From positions 18,293-82,292 of the forward strand of contig VZTJ01000005.1 of assembly GCA_013397795.1 (NCBI GenBank): a DNA stretch of 64,000 nt. Direction: 5' to 3'. Below the pieces are notes generated by a model. The model ran no database searches. It worked only from the letters and a program-made list of their open reading frames with translations, and was not told the DNA's origin. This document shows positions 11,013 to 22,900 of the stretch, one piece after another; the first letter of the stretch is position 1; the number at the start of each line of letters is the position of its first letter. Made by a program: the position numbers and the translations under genes. The stretch is from Orthonyx spaldingii. Taxonomy: Eukaryota > Chordata > Aves > Passeriformes > Orthonychidae.

Positions 11013-12504
11013 AACATGGATAATTTAGCCAGCTGAATGATTCAGTAGATATGAAACTTTGCAAAAAATTCCTCATCAGATAGTGACGAGTTTTGATCTT
11101 GCAGCAACTTTTAGCCTGTGAGTTCCCAAGGGCTTCAACAGGTGGAGATTTGTGCCTGAAGAGCAAGCCTCACTTATTGTTTGGAAGGGAGCGATGTCAA
11201 CTTCGCAAAAAACAGCTTGAGAAGATGGTTGAAACCAGTAATGCTTTAAAACTTCCTGCACAGGGGAGCTGAAAGTGAGCATAAATACTGGGATGGATTT
11301 CATATTTATTTTTAAATTCTGAGCTCTATTTAAATAAGAACGATCTCTGGAAAGGCAAATATTCCTTTGGCTTTCTGTAGCAGCTATTTCAAAGTCTTGT
11401 TTGTGTAACCTGCCTATTTCTGACTTGCAATGAAAGTCAATACTTTCTGTTTCTACCACTGCACATAATATCTAGTAACCAGCTGTGAAGTCCAGCTTCT
11501 TTCATTTTCCCCCTGTAGAAAGGAAGGAAAAAAAATATTCCAATTCAATCCTTATAGAAACCTGAAATATTAAATCTAGTGAAGTTACCGTATTCTTTTA
11601 TTAAGGAGGTCATTAGTTTCCTGAGGCTTTTTCATTCATCCTCAAATTTGAATTCTGGCATTTACTAAATCAAGTGCTGGTTACAAATTAGGAAAGAAAG
11701 AAGCAAAATGAGATGCAGCCTGGAGTCTCCGCTTGAAGGCTGAAAGTTTAAATAACATTTTGGGTACAAAGCCATGCTGAACTCCATATGTCATTGCCTG
11801 TGCACAGTAGCTACATATCCACTTTTCCAGTTCGTGTGGGTCACTGCTAATAAACCAGCATATAACCCCTTCAGCTGGAGTCTGCTTTGGTAATGAACAT
11901 CTCCCACACTTGCTCATGTTTCACATCAGCAAATGAAGCCCCTTGAATGAGGGGGAAGCAGGAAAGCTCAGAGGGGGTGGAATTAAAAAAAAAAAAAGTG
12001 GATGAGATATGCGATGAGATCATTGGCTCGAAAGTGGCTCAAAAGGGTGATCTCCAGTGACTACAGCTGCAGTTCCTCTGTGATGTGCCCAGAAAAATGG
12101 GATCCAGTCCCCAGAACACCAGGCACAAATGGGATCATTGCTGTTCTTTTCAAGTTTGACAGCCCTTGAATAAAACTGGCCACATCCACAATTTCTGTAA
12201 GATGTAGGTACTGGCACAAATACTAGCACTTTTGCGCTTGGGTGTCTTATGGACTGAAATACTTGCTTCACAACAGAATGAGCAGACTGAGTTTTAAACT
12301 AGTCATGGAGAGCTGCACAGCAGAGAGAAAGAAAGAATCGCAGCTGAGTTGCACCCTCAGCAGGTCCAACAGACTCTGGACCAGGCCATGGAACTGCAGC
12401 CGTTGTTTAGGTAGGAAAATGCGCAATAATAATGTCCTCTTTGCTGAACTGGCATGTGAAAAGGAATATTGTCTCTTTTAATCTGCACAGAGCAAGGCTC
12501 ACAG

Positions 12505-12620
12505 GAGGCCATGTAAACTCAACCCTATTTTACAATGGACCGGAGGCTGCACAAGACCAAAAGAAGCTCAAGGAAGTTAAAATTGCAGCTGGCATCGGGG
12601 ACCTGATCGCAACCTAACCT
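12505..12620 (-). mobile_element. Possible MIR-type SINE remnant
   Basis: The segment CTATTTTACAATGGACCGGA, followed by AAGCTCAAGGAAGTTAAAAT and CAGCTGGCATCGG, resembles the reverse complement of the MIR 3' half: the block reading CCATTTTACAGATGAGGAAA and then a TTGCCCAAGGTCACACAGCT block. Divergence is high. MIR copies are ancient tRNA-derived SINEs retained across amniotes. Chance similarity is possible. Confidence 0.3.
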
Positions 12621-13026
12621 GCTAAGCATTTTTAAAGGATATGTGACAAGCCTCCAAACTGTTTAAGCTATTTTTATTTCAAGAATGGCAGAAGTCTTGA
12701 ACTTGCCTTTGGTATATAACCATCCAGCTGTAACAGAACTTTCCTGGGATATGTGAAACAAGGATTCTCCTAAGCAAAAAGATGGATCAATCACTAATTT
12801 GGGGAGGTGTCCCAAACCACTAAAGAACCAGTGGAGCTGGAGAGAAGCACCCCACAGTTCCCTCTGGAATCTGGGCTCCTACGATGGCCTGAGGAACATC
12901 CTTCACCTCAGCCCAGGGAAATGCTTAACCGCTTAACCTCCTTGGGTTTGTCACAGCTCTTTCTTATTATTTCTCTCCACTGCTGTTATAAATTTTGCTT
13001 TCCCTTCCCCTGACAGGCACAAGTTC

Positions 13027-13044
13027 AAAAAAAAAAAAAAAAAA
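13027..13044. repeat. Poly(A) tract, 18 bases
   Basis: A pure run of 18 adenines follows a pyrimidine-rich stretch (12955-13016). It could be the tail of an old retroposed sequence, but I cannot identify a source and see no clear target duplication. Confidence 0.7.
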
Positions 13045-15188
13045 GTGGAGGCCACACACTGGCCAGTCCCTAGTGACAAATGCAGTGAGGAGCAGTGGTA
13101 CCAGTCTGTGACGGCTCTTGGAGAACTAAGGTCACATCAGATATTTTTTTCTCTGTAAACTCCTGGTTTTCAGCTGCTTATCCAACTTTCCTTTCTAGAG
13201 CCACACAGCATTCCACTGGTTGGTCAGATAAAGAAACTCTCTGGTTTTTTTAGATAGAGAATAAACGTACCTACACCTTTCCAAATAATAAACTATGAAA
13301 TCAGTTTCTGTAAGGTCTATGGTGTCTGAAAAATCACTTTCTAACAAACAGAAATAAATGTAATTGGAGTTCAGTCGGAAGTTCCTGGACTCTGCCACTG
13401 CAAGAGTCTTTGCATTGAAATCCCTGGACTAATGTTATGTCACTAAAGAACAAAAGTGAAAAAAAAAAAGACCTCCTAAAGATATTTAACTTATGTTCTT
13501 TTGGCAAGCAAATGTATTCCTGCCTCAAGAGTGTCATGTACTAAATAAGGTATTTTCTTTTACACCTATAGGAAAAGCAGATAACTACCTGCTTTACAAC
13601 CCTCTGTGTTCTCAGGGTTTAGCATTTGTGTGCAATAAATGAAAATGCCATATTGAATGCAATTAGTCTGTCTTGCTTTTTTTCTTTCTTCTTTTGTCCC
13701 CTGTTTTTGCTTTCGTGTATACTTTGAAAAATAAGGAATGTTTGTTTTAGTAAGAGTCTGCAATTTTGCTGAAGATCATTGCCCTTTGTCACAGAATTCT
13801 TTTCCACTCTTGGTAACAAAAGAAAAGAGGAGTCTGTGTGTATGGTGCTAAAATTAACTGTTATCCTGAAAAAAGTCTGTAAAAGCTGAACTGGTGTGTG
13901 TCAGCACAACGTCTGAGTGCCGGTCAGAACTGGCTTTATTCTCCCATCGTCTCTTGAGGGAGGGTGAGGCATCTTTGGTCATTTGACATTATAGTGAGAG
14001 GAATCATCAGCTGGATTCCAGATACTTCAAATCCAGCTTACTAAGCCCTTCCCATTTGTGTTGATCCCTGCCCACTGGAAAATTTATCCTGATAGCCATT
14101 CTGCTTGCACTGTTTGGATGCAGCTTTTCAGCTGGGTACAGCAGCAATGCGGTGCTACAGTATCCTCAGCTCACACACAGCCTGGGAGGATGGAAAGAGC
14201 CTCATCACCCAGATTCTGGGCATATCCAGAGACAAAGTAGATGTTCTGAACAGGGCTGCTTATTTTAGCTCCTTTTCAGAAATAAGAAACTTTGGTCTAG
14301 ATGAAAGAAAGGAAGAATTGAAGTTAGTTGCGTACCTTGCTGTAAGAAGCAAGTTCTCATCAAAGTGCTATTTCTCACTCATTTAAATGGAGAGAGATGT
14401 TTATCAGACATAGCTCTAACATTTAGGTGTTTAAGAATACCAAATCTCTGTCTCTTGTAACACAATTTATATTTTACAAGCTTTCAAATCCCCTTCTTTT
14501 CACCCTGGGAGATGTGAAGTACTCTTTCATCATAAGTCAGTGATGGATCCAATTAGAGAAAATGGTTATTATTTTTCTTTCTTTATTTCCTTTCCTACCC
14601 ATATTTGAAGCTTAAAATAATTAATCCAGAGCTACCTGACAGCTACTATATAGTTTTTTACCAAATCGTAGATGAATATTTCTATACACATAGGGTTGTA
14701 ACAGTTTGAGAAAGGGGTACAATATTATCATCAATTTTTTTTAATACTCTACCTTTTTAATTATTTTTTTAACAGGGAAGAGAATCTTTGGAAAATTTGC
14801 AGTCAACCTAAAGTTACAAAACATAAAAGAAACCATACACATAGTATTTCTGCATTTGTCTATGTACAAATCCATTTCAGAACACTGCAGAACAGGTACG
14901 TGTGACAGATATTGCAGATGCAACATATGTAAGACAGTTTGTTGCATTACTGGTTCATTTTGAGCTATTCAGTCAGCTTTGCTAAGAGTATCATAGATGA
15001 TTAAAGCAGCAAAAATAGGTAGTGACTTTCATGACAAAAGGCATGGCTGCCATAAAGCTTGTTGAGATGCTCTAAAGAAACAGCATCTAACTGGCAAGTA
15101 CCAGTCAGCTGAGCCCTAAGTGATCTATTAAAAGTGTAGATGCCGGAGGCACTGCCATCAGTAGCCCAAAACAACTTGCAGCCATGCT

Positions 15189-15650
15189 AGTGAATAATTT
15201 AGGTTGGAAAAGACTTCCAGGAGCATTTAATTCAACCATTAACCCAGCACTGCCAGTAATCACAGGTCCCCAGGTGCCAAATCCACAGGTGTCTGAAATC
15301 CCTCCAGGACAGCGACTCCACCACTTCCCTGGGCAACCTATTCCAGAGCTTGACAACCCTTCACATGAAGAAACTTTTCCCAATAACCAATCTAAACTTT
15401 CACTTTCACACTTGAGGCTGCTGCCTCTTGTCCTATCCTTGTTCCCTGGGAGCACAGCCTGATCCCCCCCGGCTGCCCCCTCCTGTCAGGGAGTTGTGCA
15501 GAGCCAGAATTTCCCCCCTGAGCCTCCTTTTCTCCAGGCTGAGCCCCTTTCCCCGCTCCCTCAGCCTCTCCTGGGGCTCCAGCCCCTTCCCCAGCTCTGT
15601 TCCCTTCCCTGGACGCACTCCAGCCCCTCCATGCCTCAGTGAAGCACCTT
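15189..15650 (-). mobile_element. CR1 LINE fragment (3' ~460 bp)
   Basis: On the plus strand the copy starts AATAATTTAGGTTGGAAAAG and proceeds through CCATTAACCCAGCACTGCCA, CCACTTCCCTGGGCAACCTA and the pyrimidine-rich GAGCCTCCTTTTCTCCAGGC block to CTGGACGCACTCCAGCCCC. This is the complement of a CR1 3' UTR plus the end of ORF2. It is 5' truncated and non-coding. Confidence 0.88.
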
Positions 15651-17711
15651 GTTCAATATGAGGCAATCACATCCAAACTCACTTGCCAGAAATGGTCTCT
15701 GGCCATCAGGCCTCCTATAATCATGGTCACATACTGTTATTCTAAAATTTAATATTGACAGTGCACATCATTCAACTGTGCACATCAGCAGGAGCAGGCA
15801 TGAACACAAGGCTTGTGTAGCATTCTCTCTCAAGGGTCCTAGTTCTCACAGCTGCACGCTCACTGGTACCCAGTAAAAATAACACCCTAGCACTGTCCTA
15901 GGTCTGTGGTGCTTGGAGCAGACTGACAAGCAGGAGGCACCTTGAAGTTTTTTGTGATTGCTCCTGCTGTTGGCTGATTTTCAAAGCAAGTGCCATTCCT
16001 CTGCCCCTCTCTTCTTACCACCTGTGTCTCCTGTTAATCCCTGCTGTTGTATTAATGCTTTCAAACTTGAGGGAAGTTTCACATTTGATGACCAAAAAAA
16101 TGTAACATCCTCCGTGACATGAAGGGAAAATGAAACGTCGATCATCACGGCTCTGGTGACAGGTGCTGAGTGCCAGAGGCAACTGTCACTTTGCCGTGTC
16201 CCGGGTTCATGGAGCACCGAGTGAAACCCTGCTAAATGCTGCTGAAAAAATATCAGCAGGGAAAAAAAAAAAAATCCTTCCTTCAACAGGTGCCTTTAAC
16301 CTGTTGGTGGCTGTCAGACCTGCATTTTGCTATACAGAAAGTTCACGGAAACCTATGAAGAAAGTGCAAATATATCTAAGAATAAGAAAAATTTTTTTTC
16401 ATCCTGAGGCAGTCAGCAAAATTAAACTCTCCCCAGGTCAAGGATGCTGTCAGACATCTCATTTTTTTGCCTTTTCCATCACACAACTGGCACTGTTGTT
16501 TGCCCTCTGTGAAATGGTGGGGATGTTCCATAACCAGAATTCCCAATGTCCTTCCCAAAGTCATGAGCTGCTGGAAATTTTGGGAGGCAAATACCCATTA
16601 GTGAAGAATCCTGTACTGCATCAGTGTAAAACAAAACAAATACTAAGAGAATGACAAGCAAGAAAATTCTGCTGTTTATTGAGAAAAAATGTGATGTCAG
16701 GACTTTTCCAATGACAGAAATCACTATGTGGAGAGTACCACTCTTTCATCTTCCAAAGAAGCCCATGGGTTTTTCCATATTTATGGAAAAAAGAAAAAAA
16801 GAAAAAAAAAATCCAATAGGTATTCAATTAAAAATGACCTGTAGGTATTATCCTAGATTTTGTTTTGATTCCTTGTAATAAGTTCTGGAAAAAGCCTCTT
16901 CTAATATAGGGCTGGAGATGAAAAATCTGCACAGCTCCAATGTGGAAGAGGACATTTGGTCTTGCCTTTGCATGACTGTGATAGCTGAATTCTACAAAAA
17001 ATGAGCTCTAAGTAAGTAGCCTAAGCTGTTATGTGTTTATATTATGCTGTCATCCACTTCATTTTCCCTGTTATAATTACAGTGGTGTATCTACTACTGC
17101 TCCAGCTACTTATGGAAAGAAAACATTTGCATATGTCATGTTACCCATTGTGTGCAGAAATGCTGTATTCCACAGATAATTGTGGTGTCTGAATGCCAGA
17201 TAAATTAGATATGCTGAGACCTCAAACAAAAAGTAAATGGCACAAAACTGAATTTGTAAGGAGGAGTTCCATAAAGTCTAGGCTCAGAACTGAGTTGAAG
17301 ATTCAATAACTTTGTTGTCTTATAAACCTGAATTTTAATTCATGGTAGGAGTTTAGGCAAGAGTAGGGATGAAGCCTGTGAAGTGCGGTTCACTGAACTT
17401 TTTAGAAGCCTTGTAACAATGACAAGCTTCATCTTAAAGAGTTACAAAATCCCTTTTTACTAGAAGAATGGCTCTATCTGCCTGGATAAATGTGTCTCAA
17501 GTGGAAGTGCAATTTTAACTCTAATATGCTTCTAATTTTTTTTCCTTTTTCACAGTATTACAGCTATGGGGCATAAGTAATAAAACCACAACCATAAGCA
17601 TTTATTTGCTTAAAATGGTTAAATTAATATTTGGGGGTTTTTTTCATATAATTTGTTTCGTATCTGTCTAACAAGACCGTGTTACTTTGAGACTTCTCTC
17701 TTCCCCTAAAT
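15651..17711. other. Unique non-coding sequence
   Basis: No gene or classified element was found. The 163-codon plus-strand frame at 16163-16654 is not recognised and has no supporting context. Adenine-rich low-complexity DNA lies near 16785-16812. Confidence 0.45.
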
Positions 17712-17973
17712 TTCTCTCCTCTCCTCTCCTCTCCTCTCCTCTCCTCTCCTCTCCTCTCCTCTNNNNNNNNNNNNNNNNNNNNNNNNNNNNNNNNNNNNNN
17801 NNNNNNNNNNNNNNNNNNNNNNNNNNNNNNNNNNNNNNNNNNNNNNNNNNNNNNNNNNNNNNNNNNNNNNNNNNNNNNNNNNNNNNNNNNNNNNNNNNNN
17901 NNNNNNNNNNNNNNNNNNNNNNNNNNNNNNNNNNNNNNNNNNNTCCCCTCCCCTCCCCTCCCCTCTCCCTCCC
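17712..17973. repeat. Pyrimidine satellite (CTCCT)n to (CTCCC)n with internal gap
   Basis: About ten copies of a CTCCT unit (17713-17762) run into an N gap, and on the far side the unit is TCCCC (17944-17963) followed by CTCCCTCCC. The whole array is polypyrimidine on the plus strand and polypurine on the minus strand, with a unit change hidden inside the gap. Four CCCC runs (17945-17948, 17950-17953, 17955-17958, 17960-17963) make a G-quadruplex motif on the minus strand. Confidence 0.9.
17763..17943. other. Assembly gap (181 N)
   Basis: A run of N bases inside the pyrimidine satellite. The true length of the array cannot be read. Open frames crossing it are artefacts. Confidence 0.98.
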
Positions 17974-18977
17974 TTTTTCCTTCTCTTTTTCTTCTATGTC
18001 TTCCAGAAGCACATAAGGTTTATATATAATTCCATCAATACCTTGAGGCAAAGTATTTGATGATTATAATAAAAAAAAAAATCTCATTTTGCTGTAGTTT
18101 GTGGAAGGAGTTTCATTATCGCATGTCACTTGGTTACAAGATTTTATGGGACTGTAACTCCTAAAGGACATTTTAAACATACACTTTTTATGGCAACTAA
18201 ACTCCACAATAAAAGAAAGCATTAAAATAAGATATTGGAGTTGTTTCCTTTTGTCTTTGATGGATATGAATTGGAGACATAAAAAGCCTTGTTTCACCCT
18301 TAAACCCCTGCAGCCTCCCCTTCCCTTTTGAGTATGTTGTGAGCAGACAGACAAATGTGTTTTCTGTGTGAGTTTGAACTGAGCATCAGAACAGCAGTGA
18401 CAAAGCCAAAACTTGGTCCTGCAGCACTAAAAGAGGACTTCCTTAACAACAGGTTTTGCATTCCTTTCTGATCCTTTCTTAACATTTAAAGGCAGACATT
18501 TATTTTCACCAAAAGGAGCTACTCTTGTTCTTTGGTAAAGAATACCTGTGCTCCAGCCATCCAGTTGTTGTTACACATTTATATCTTTGTCTCACTCACA
18601 GAAATGCAGAAGCCACAGGAAAATTTCAGAGGCAGCCTTGAAAAAATATTTGTTCTGGTGGCATCTGAACTAGCTAAAAGTTCTGGAGGGTTCTCTGTAA
18701 GCTTAGGTGAGTGACATTTGAAAGTGTGTTAAAAATTTAGAGTAATTAACTGAGATGCAGAGATGCACAAGCAAGCAAGTAAAAAACTTTCCTTTTTATT
18801 CAGGAAACTTAAGACATAAAATTCCTTCCTCAACTGTAAACAGTCCTTATGGAAATCTTCACTTTTTTTCTGCTTAAAACACAGGAACAAACAAAATGTA
18901 GAAACTCAGAAGGTCAAATTTTTTATGAAGGGTATTGAGAAAGTCACAGGATCAAAGTACAAAGAATAAATAGGAGA
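17974..18977. other. Unique AT-rich non-coding sequence
   Basis: No gene or recognisable repeat was seen between the two pentanucleotide satellites. Confidence 0.5.
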
Positions 18978-18978
18978 A

Positions 18979-19088
18979 GAATAGAATAGAATAGAATAGA
19001 ATAGAATAGAATAGAATAGAATAGAATAGAATAGAATAGAATAGAATAGAATAGAATAGAATAGAATAGAATAGAATAGAATAGAATA
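18979..19088. repeat. Pentanucleotide satellite (AATAG)n, about 22 units
   Basis: A visually perfect array of the 5-base unit GAATA/AATAG spans about 110 bases; the complement is CTATT. Rotation of the unit gives AGAAT, so it belongs to the ATTCT/AGAAT class. The minus-strand open frame across it, with repeated ILFYS, is purely a by-product of the repeat because 5 bases read in triplets cycle every 15 bases without a stop. Confidence 0.95.
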
Positions 19089-19698
19089 AACTTTTCTCAG
19101 ATAACTTTGGAAAACAGTGTTAACAGCTGGTTCTAGCTTGTCATCATGCAAGACCCAACACTTTAAGGAATGAAGATGCACTGGGACTCTACCATTTCAG
19201 AGGACAAGGGTAGTTGCAATGTTCTGGAGCTCTTTGAAGGTCCAAGGTTATGTGTGACTATTCCTTCATTTAAAATATCTATTTTATTAAATTTGTTACT
19301 CCATTCTGAACTCTGGAATGATTTGAACTGTTAAATCTGCTTGTGTTTCCACGAGAAAAACTTACCACTGATTATCCTTTGCATTTTGCTAGGGTCTAAT
19401 GAGGGTCTGATGCTCAGCTGCCTACCAAGGTGATATCATAACAATGAGGATTAATGTATATCTTAATCAGAATAACGACTCTTTTTGATTTGAAGTCCCC
19501 TGAAATCAACAGGTCTGGTGCCATTATTGAGCCTCTGATCAGTTTTAAGACTATTTTGTATTAACAGAAGACATGAAAGAATATTTTAGTTGAGCTTACA
19601 GGAGCTTGTGGACCATGCTGAAGCAGAAAGAAAACTGGAGTTTGAGCAAGCGGAGTGATCCAGTGAAATCAAAGAACATAGGTAAAACAGAGGGTGAG
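19089..19698. other. Unique non-coding sequence
   Basis: No gene or repeat recognised. Confidence 0.5.
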
Positions 19699-19962
19699 AT
19701 CGCAGAATCCCAGGATGGTTTGGTTTGGAATGGACCTTCAGGACTATCTCCTTCCACCCCATTGCCATGGTAGGGACATCTTCCACTATCTCAGGTTTCT
19801 CCAAACCCCGTGCAGCCCAGCCTTGGACACTCCCAGGGATGGGGCAGCCACAGCTTTTCTGGGCAACCTGTGCCAGAACCTCACCACCCTCACAGAGAAG
19901 AATTTCCTCCATGTATCTAAATCAAATTTCCCTTATTTCAGCTTGAAAGAGCCTGCAGCAGC
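19699..19962 (-). mobile_element. CR1 LINE fragment (3' end)
   Basis: The plus strand reads CAGAATCCCAGGATGGTTTG then GTTTGGAATGGACC, the complement of the CR1 3' terminus. It continues through CACTCCCAGGGATGGGGCAG and GGCAACCTGTGCCAGAACCT to GAAGAATTTCCTCC. It is the same subfamily as the copy near 59.1 kb, 5' truncated, with no coding capacity. Confidence 0.88.
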
Positions 19963-22900
19963 AGACAGAGCTCTTTACAGCTGACTCTTAGCCATAGCAC
20001 CATCAAGGGAAGCTTCCTTAGTTTTGCAATAAACTTAAGAGTTTTAAGTTTGGAGATGTTTTTTTTTCTTTTGCTTTTAAAATTTTATTTCCCTCCTCAT
20101 TATTCTTTGCACAACAAAATATGTTCAGTACTTAAACACAAAAGAAACATAGACTATGGGAAAGCAAAAGCTTCAGGGGAAAGAAAACACATATGTAATC
20201 TTTCCCACTCAGAGTCAAACTATAAAAAAGAAAAAGAAAACATCAAGGAGACAAACAAGAACAAGTATTGGATGAGGGAAGACAAAGCTTTCAGGAAGAA
20301 AGTCATTCTGGCTGCTGCTGTGCTGGGACTGTTTCTTTGTCACATGGTGCTTAATCATAATAAATTAAGTTTTATTTTGCATCTTGCAACATGCGAACTT
20401 GGCTCAGCAGGTAATGGGAGGAGTCCTGGGTCGCCAAATGGTGTTTAACAGAGAATAACAACAATTTCCCCCCTGCAGGCTGGCATAAATAATGAATTCA
20501 AAACGTGCCTCTTTTGAGCAGATCATTCCAGCTGCTTCTTGTTCTTGAAGCTTGTTGGGAGGTTTAACACCAGAAAGTCAGCCCTCCCGGAGCAACAATT
20601 ATCATCCTCAAGCAGCAGTCCTGGGAAATGGCGAGTTTGATCAATACAGATTTATGTTGTCAGAGATGGAGAACTACAAGGGTTCCTACAAAGTTCAGTG
20701 AAAGTCCCCCCAAGGTGACCCACATCCCACTTGCAGGTCTGCTATGGGATGGACTCAGTTTGTCCAGCATGGGTCTGAAATACCACCACATCTGAGAGGT
20801 GTCACACCTTCTCACTTTCTTTCTGCCAGCCTAAATAGCAGCAGGGACTTCAGAGATTGAGATCCTGGGCAGGGACACACCAGGCACATAAAACCAGAGA
20901 GGACATTTAGGTCAGACAGTGGTAAGGGAAAAAATAAAATCCAAATTTTCTAAGGCTACATGTAGGTAAACATGGTGAGACATTGCCTGGAGAAACAGAG
21001 GAACCTCCAGGTCTGCAGGGGGGTATAAGGACAGGTTGGACAAGCAGCAGACAGGAGTGGTTTAAGAATAGTTGGCCTGCTTGTGAGTAGAAAGACTGAT
21101 CAGTCAGTCAGACCTTTGAGGTCCCTCACAGCCCTGTATTCAGTGATTGATGGAAATTGTGATATGCTTGAAAGCAACTTACTCCCAGGTTCAAGAAGGC
21201 TGCATTCAGTGCCTCTTCCTATTCTCTGGAGTTGTTTTGCCATTGTTTGTGCTAGAAGCAGGGTCAGATACTCAATTAAAGCTGTGGTTGGTTGCAAATA
21301 TATTTTCCTGTGACTAATGAAGGGTCTTCCACTGGTTAGTAGCAATTTCCCTGTAGGTATCTAGAAAAAAGAATGAGACCAAATGACTGCACAGAAGGCA
21401 CTGGTGGGTCATTAAGTAATGGAAATAAATATATATCAGTATTTACAGTTGTCTAGGATTTTGCCTGATTTCTGGAGATGGAGAAAGATGTGGATGAGTG
21501 TGTGGTGGGGGTTCTCTTTTGTCCCTATGAACTGCAGAAAATTATCCCTGTCAAAATCAAGCCTTAAGAGAATAGAGCACTTAAATAAATATTTCAATCC
21601 CTCTTTGTCAGCAGAGTGACAGACAGCTTTAAATGCAGTCTCATGCCTGTGCCATAGAGCTGGGATTAGTGGTGCTGCAGCCCAGGACCTGAAGCAGAGG
21701 CTGTTGAAAGGTACAGCGGTTTGTTTTCTGCCCTAAAAGAAAACTTTCCTGAGATTTGCTCCTAAGATGGATGGAGATCAGCTGTACCAGGAAGGTCATC
21801 TACCAAAAAACTTGTTGTCACAGGGTAAAGTACCTCTGTATGTCAAAATTCTTGGCCAAACCCAATACTGGCAGAACTTTGTTCCTATTGGAGAAGCTAC
21901 TTCTGGGGAAAATATGTCTACTTTCTCTTCTCCATCGCTCCGTGTACTGCATTTATCTCACATTATTGCCTTGACCCTCATTGTTGTGCTGTCTTGATAC
22001 TCATGAGCTTGATTTTCATTCATGCAGCCTTCTGCAAGGAGGAAAATTGATGGAATCCTCAAAATGGAAGATGGTTTCCCATGCTGTAATGGAGTTGGCA
22101 GACCCAGTGTGCTTTGGTTATTCCAGCATAAATCTGAATTGCTGTAGGAGGGTGAAACACCCAATCTGCTTGTCCTGTAGAAGTTTGACACTTCCTCATT
22201 CTGAACAGTCTGAGTGAAGACTGAGGGCTCCTGGAAGAGAGTTTCACAGAGGTTTGTTTTCTGCTGAGTTTTAGTGTGCAGTTTTGGGGGTGGTAATTAG
22301 TCTGGGGGACCCAAAGCTGAACCCTAATCTCTGATATTCTGTCTCAATAGCATGTGCCTGTAGGGATTTTCTGATGTCTATTCCTGGAAAAATTATGCTG
22401 AAACTTTTACCGTCATGGGCAATGAATGGGGTTTCTCTAGGCAGACGCCTGTGTTTTTGAATCTTTTCCAAACTTATCTATGTTTTTTGCCTTTTTAATG
22501 AAACTTTCCTGTGAATTTGGACCTATAAATATAAATGAGCTCGCTCAGGAAGCATATTCACTGCTCTTTTCAGGAAACAAGAGTGATAACCAGGACTATT
22601 GGGAAGTGTGGGACTTTTAACTGGCAAAAAAATGTGACAGGCAAGAAATAATATTCTCCTTCCAGATGCCACATTTGGTTAAACTTCACTAGTGCCCAGC
22701 CAGAAAACACAAATTTCTTCTGTATAACTATGTATTTTTCATTGTCCTGAGTTACTGTATTCTCTTTTCATGCTCTCTGTATTCTAAGTGTCCTATGTAT
22801 ATTAACAGCAAAAATTAAGATAAGGCTGTTTTGGAGAGAGGATAAAAAATAGAAAAAGCATGTGATTTCAATTTATGTTCTATCTGGAGATAATGAGACT

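Larger units (their letters stand above)
11013..15188. other. Mostly unique non-coding sequence
   Basis: No gene is recognised. Within it are adenine runs (11986-11998; 13027-13044), a possible MIR SINE remnant at 12505-12620, and complex unique DNA around 12000-12480 and 13870-14000. The frames at 11076-11459 and 12242-12481 have no known domain. Confidence 0.45.

Noticed and set aside
15105..15666. Several overlapping frames on both strands
   Set aside because: All lie in or beside a CR1 3' end.
16163..16654. 163-codon plus-strand frame
   Set aside because: No recognised domain, includes an adenine run, and has competing frames on the other strand.
17668..18051. Frames running through the N gap
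   Set aside because: They depend on unknown bases and satellite sequence.
18906..19181. Minus-strand frame with repeated ILFYS
   Set aside because: Direct product of translating the AATAG satellite; no independent coding evidence.
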